From the IMG/VR virus record IMGVR_UViG_3300037488_001432, positions 1-41,515 of that record: DNA of 41,515 bases. One strand, written 5' to 3'. The notes under the pieces are model-generated. The model did no database searches and had not been told where the DNA came from. It saw nothing but the letters and a program-made list of their open reading frames with translations. Below are positions 41,184 through 41,515 of this stretch, one piece after another. The position numbers and the translations under genes are program-made. Origin of the DNA: a virus. The stretch's first letter is position 1; every line of letters starts with the position of its first letter.

Positions 41184-41515
41184 GGCATTGATTTCGTTGC
41201 GCTGATCCCTTGTTGCCTGCTTCGGAATCACATGCTCCTGCAAGTGCCGCAAGATCGCACCCAGGCCCATTCGCTGACCTATCACCTCATCATTGATCGT
41301 GAGCGTGAACTGATCGCTCCTCGTCCTGCGCCTGCCTTGGTTCGGCGGGATCAAAAGACGCACATCAGCAGCCCAGCCGATGCCCGACATGGGCCAGTGC
41401 ATCCATTGCTCTCCCGGCCGCAGGTCTGGCGGCGCTGGTGGGATTGCAAGCCTTGCCGCTTCGTCGAGTTTGCGCCATGCCTTGAGGCCCTGCTTGCGTG
41501 CTTCGGCCGGCCGAT
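41151..41515 (-). CDS. Junction-spanning hypothetical protein, C-terminal part
   Basis: C-terminal portion of the protein that begins at 164 in the left end of the window; bases above 41382 duplicate the left end. The segment contains WMHWPMSG, an Arg-rich patch (PPNQGRRRTRSDQF) and GLGAILRHLQEHVIPK, and ends at a TGA at 41151-41153. Its last 33 bases overlap the 3' end of the convergent tailspike gene. Function unknown. An internal ATG at 41402 could mislead gene callers; the frame is open through it to the true start across the junction. Confidence 0.75.
   Translation of the reverse strand, partial: RPAEARKQGLKAWRKLDEAARLAIPPAPPDLRPGEQWMHWPMSGIGWAADVRLLIPPNQGRRRTRSDQFTLTINDEVIGQRMGLGAILRHLQEHVIPKQATRDQRNEINASVFCPNDPCG
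41383..41515. repeat. Terminal direct repeat, right copy
   Basis: Right-hand copy of the 133-base end repeat. Its single difference from the left copy (G at 41509 for A at 127) lies 7 bases from the contig end, so it may be an assembly-edge error or a real variant in the population. Confidence 0.9.

Noticed and set aside
1-41515. Integron integrase, phage integrase, CI-like repressor or tRNA gene
   Set aside because: I looked for tyrosine-recombinase motifs, a CI-like HTH plus peptidase layout and tRNA cloverleaf signals and saw none; a model-based scan would be needed to exclude tRNAs fully.

Overview
The window is one near-complete, circularly permuted genome of a tailed phage (about 41.4 kb). 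Its last 133 bases repeat its first 133 with one mismatch, and a leftward gene is rebuilt only when the two ends are joined (164 down to 1, continuing 41382 down to 41151). The late half (17.2-41.2 kb, all rightward) follows the P22/Sf6 podovirus plan: RuvC-like resolvase, TerS, TerL, P22-type portal, scaffold, P22 gp5-type coat, gp4, gp10, gp7/gp20/gp16-type ejection proteins and a tailspike with a P22-type head-binding N-terminus. Into this plan are inserted three large carbohydrate-active proteins (NodB-type deacetylase, heparinase-II/III-like lyase, SGNH esterase), presumably for a capsulated or exopolysaccharide-rich Gram-negative host. The high GC and the cassette type suggest a proteobacterium, possibly of the Burkholderiales; this is inference. 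I see no integrase, excisionase or CI-like repressor.

The early half is divergent around a two-way promoter region at 9.86-10.03 kb. Leftward core genes (9.85-5.43 kb) encode small winged-helix proteins, a replication initiator, a probable helicase-loader-type protein, a LuxR-type HTH protein, a promoter-led cluster of tiny genes, NinB and a small ribbon-helix-helix-like protein with its own promoter and two operator copies. Rightward core genes (10.03-12.34 kb) are a tightly overlapping chain of small proteins followed by an ERF single-strand annealing protein and Gp157.

The striking part is what lies outside each core. From 5.3 kb leftward to 0.64 kb, and from 12.4 kb rightward to 17.05 kb, nearly every gene or short operon is followed by a sequence with the architecture of an integron attC recombination site. 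Each has R'' (RYYYAAC-like) at or next to the stop codon, a long imperfect hairpin, two unpaired bases on the 3' arm about 6 bp apart (usually C then A on the coding strand), and R' (GTTRRRY-like). I count 18 complete sites (8 left, 10 right) and 3 partial ones. No integron integrase is encoded. The genome therefore looks like a phage carrying two divergent attC cassette arrays lacking an integrase, presumably loaded by a host integrase acting in trans. Cargo includes two DNA methyltransferases, a 2OG-oxygenase-like protein, zinc-binding and membrane mini-proteins and many unknowns.

Secondary structure in the data: three long attC sites hold the start codon of the next gene in their loop, so that gene's N-terminus is encoded by the recombination site. 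A promoter-led three-gene module occurs once in each arm, in inverted orientation. Three families of palindromic operator-like sites coincide with sigma70-like promoters: CGTTAG-N2-CTAACG (cassette and early modules), TGTG(G/C)CACA (early switch and the RHH gene) and CGATAG-N5/7-CTATCG (late region). All calls rest on reading the sequence and recalled family features; no database search was run.
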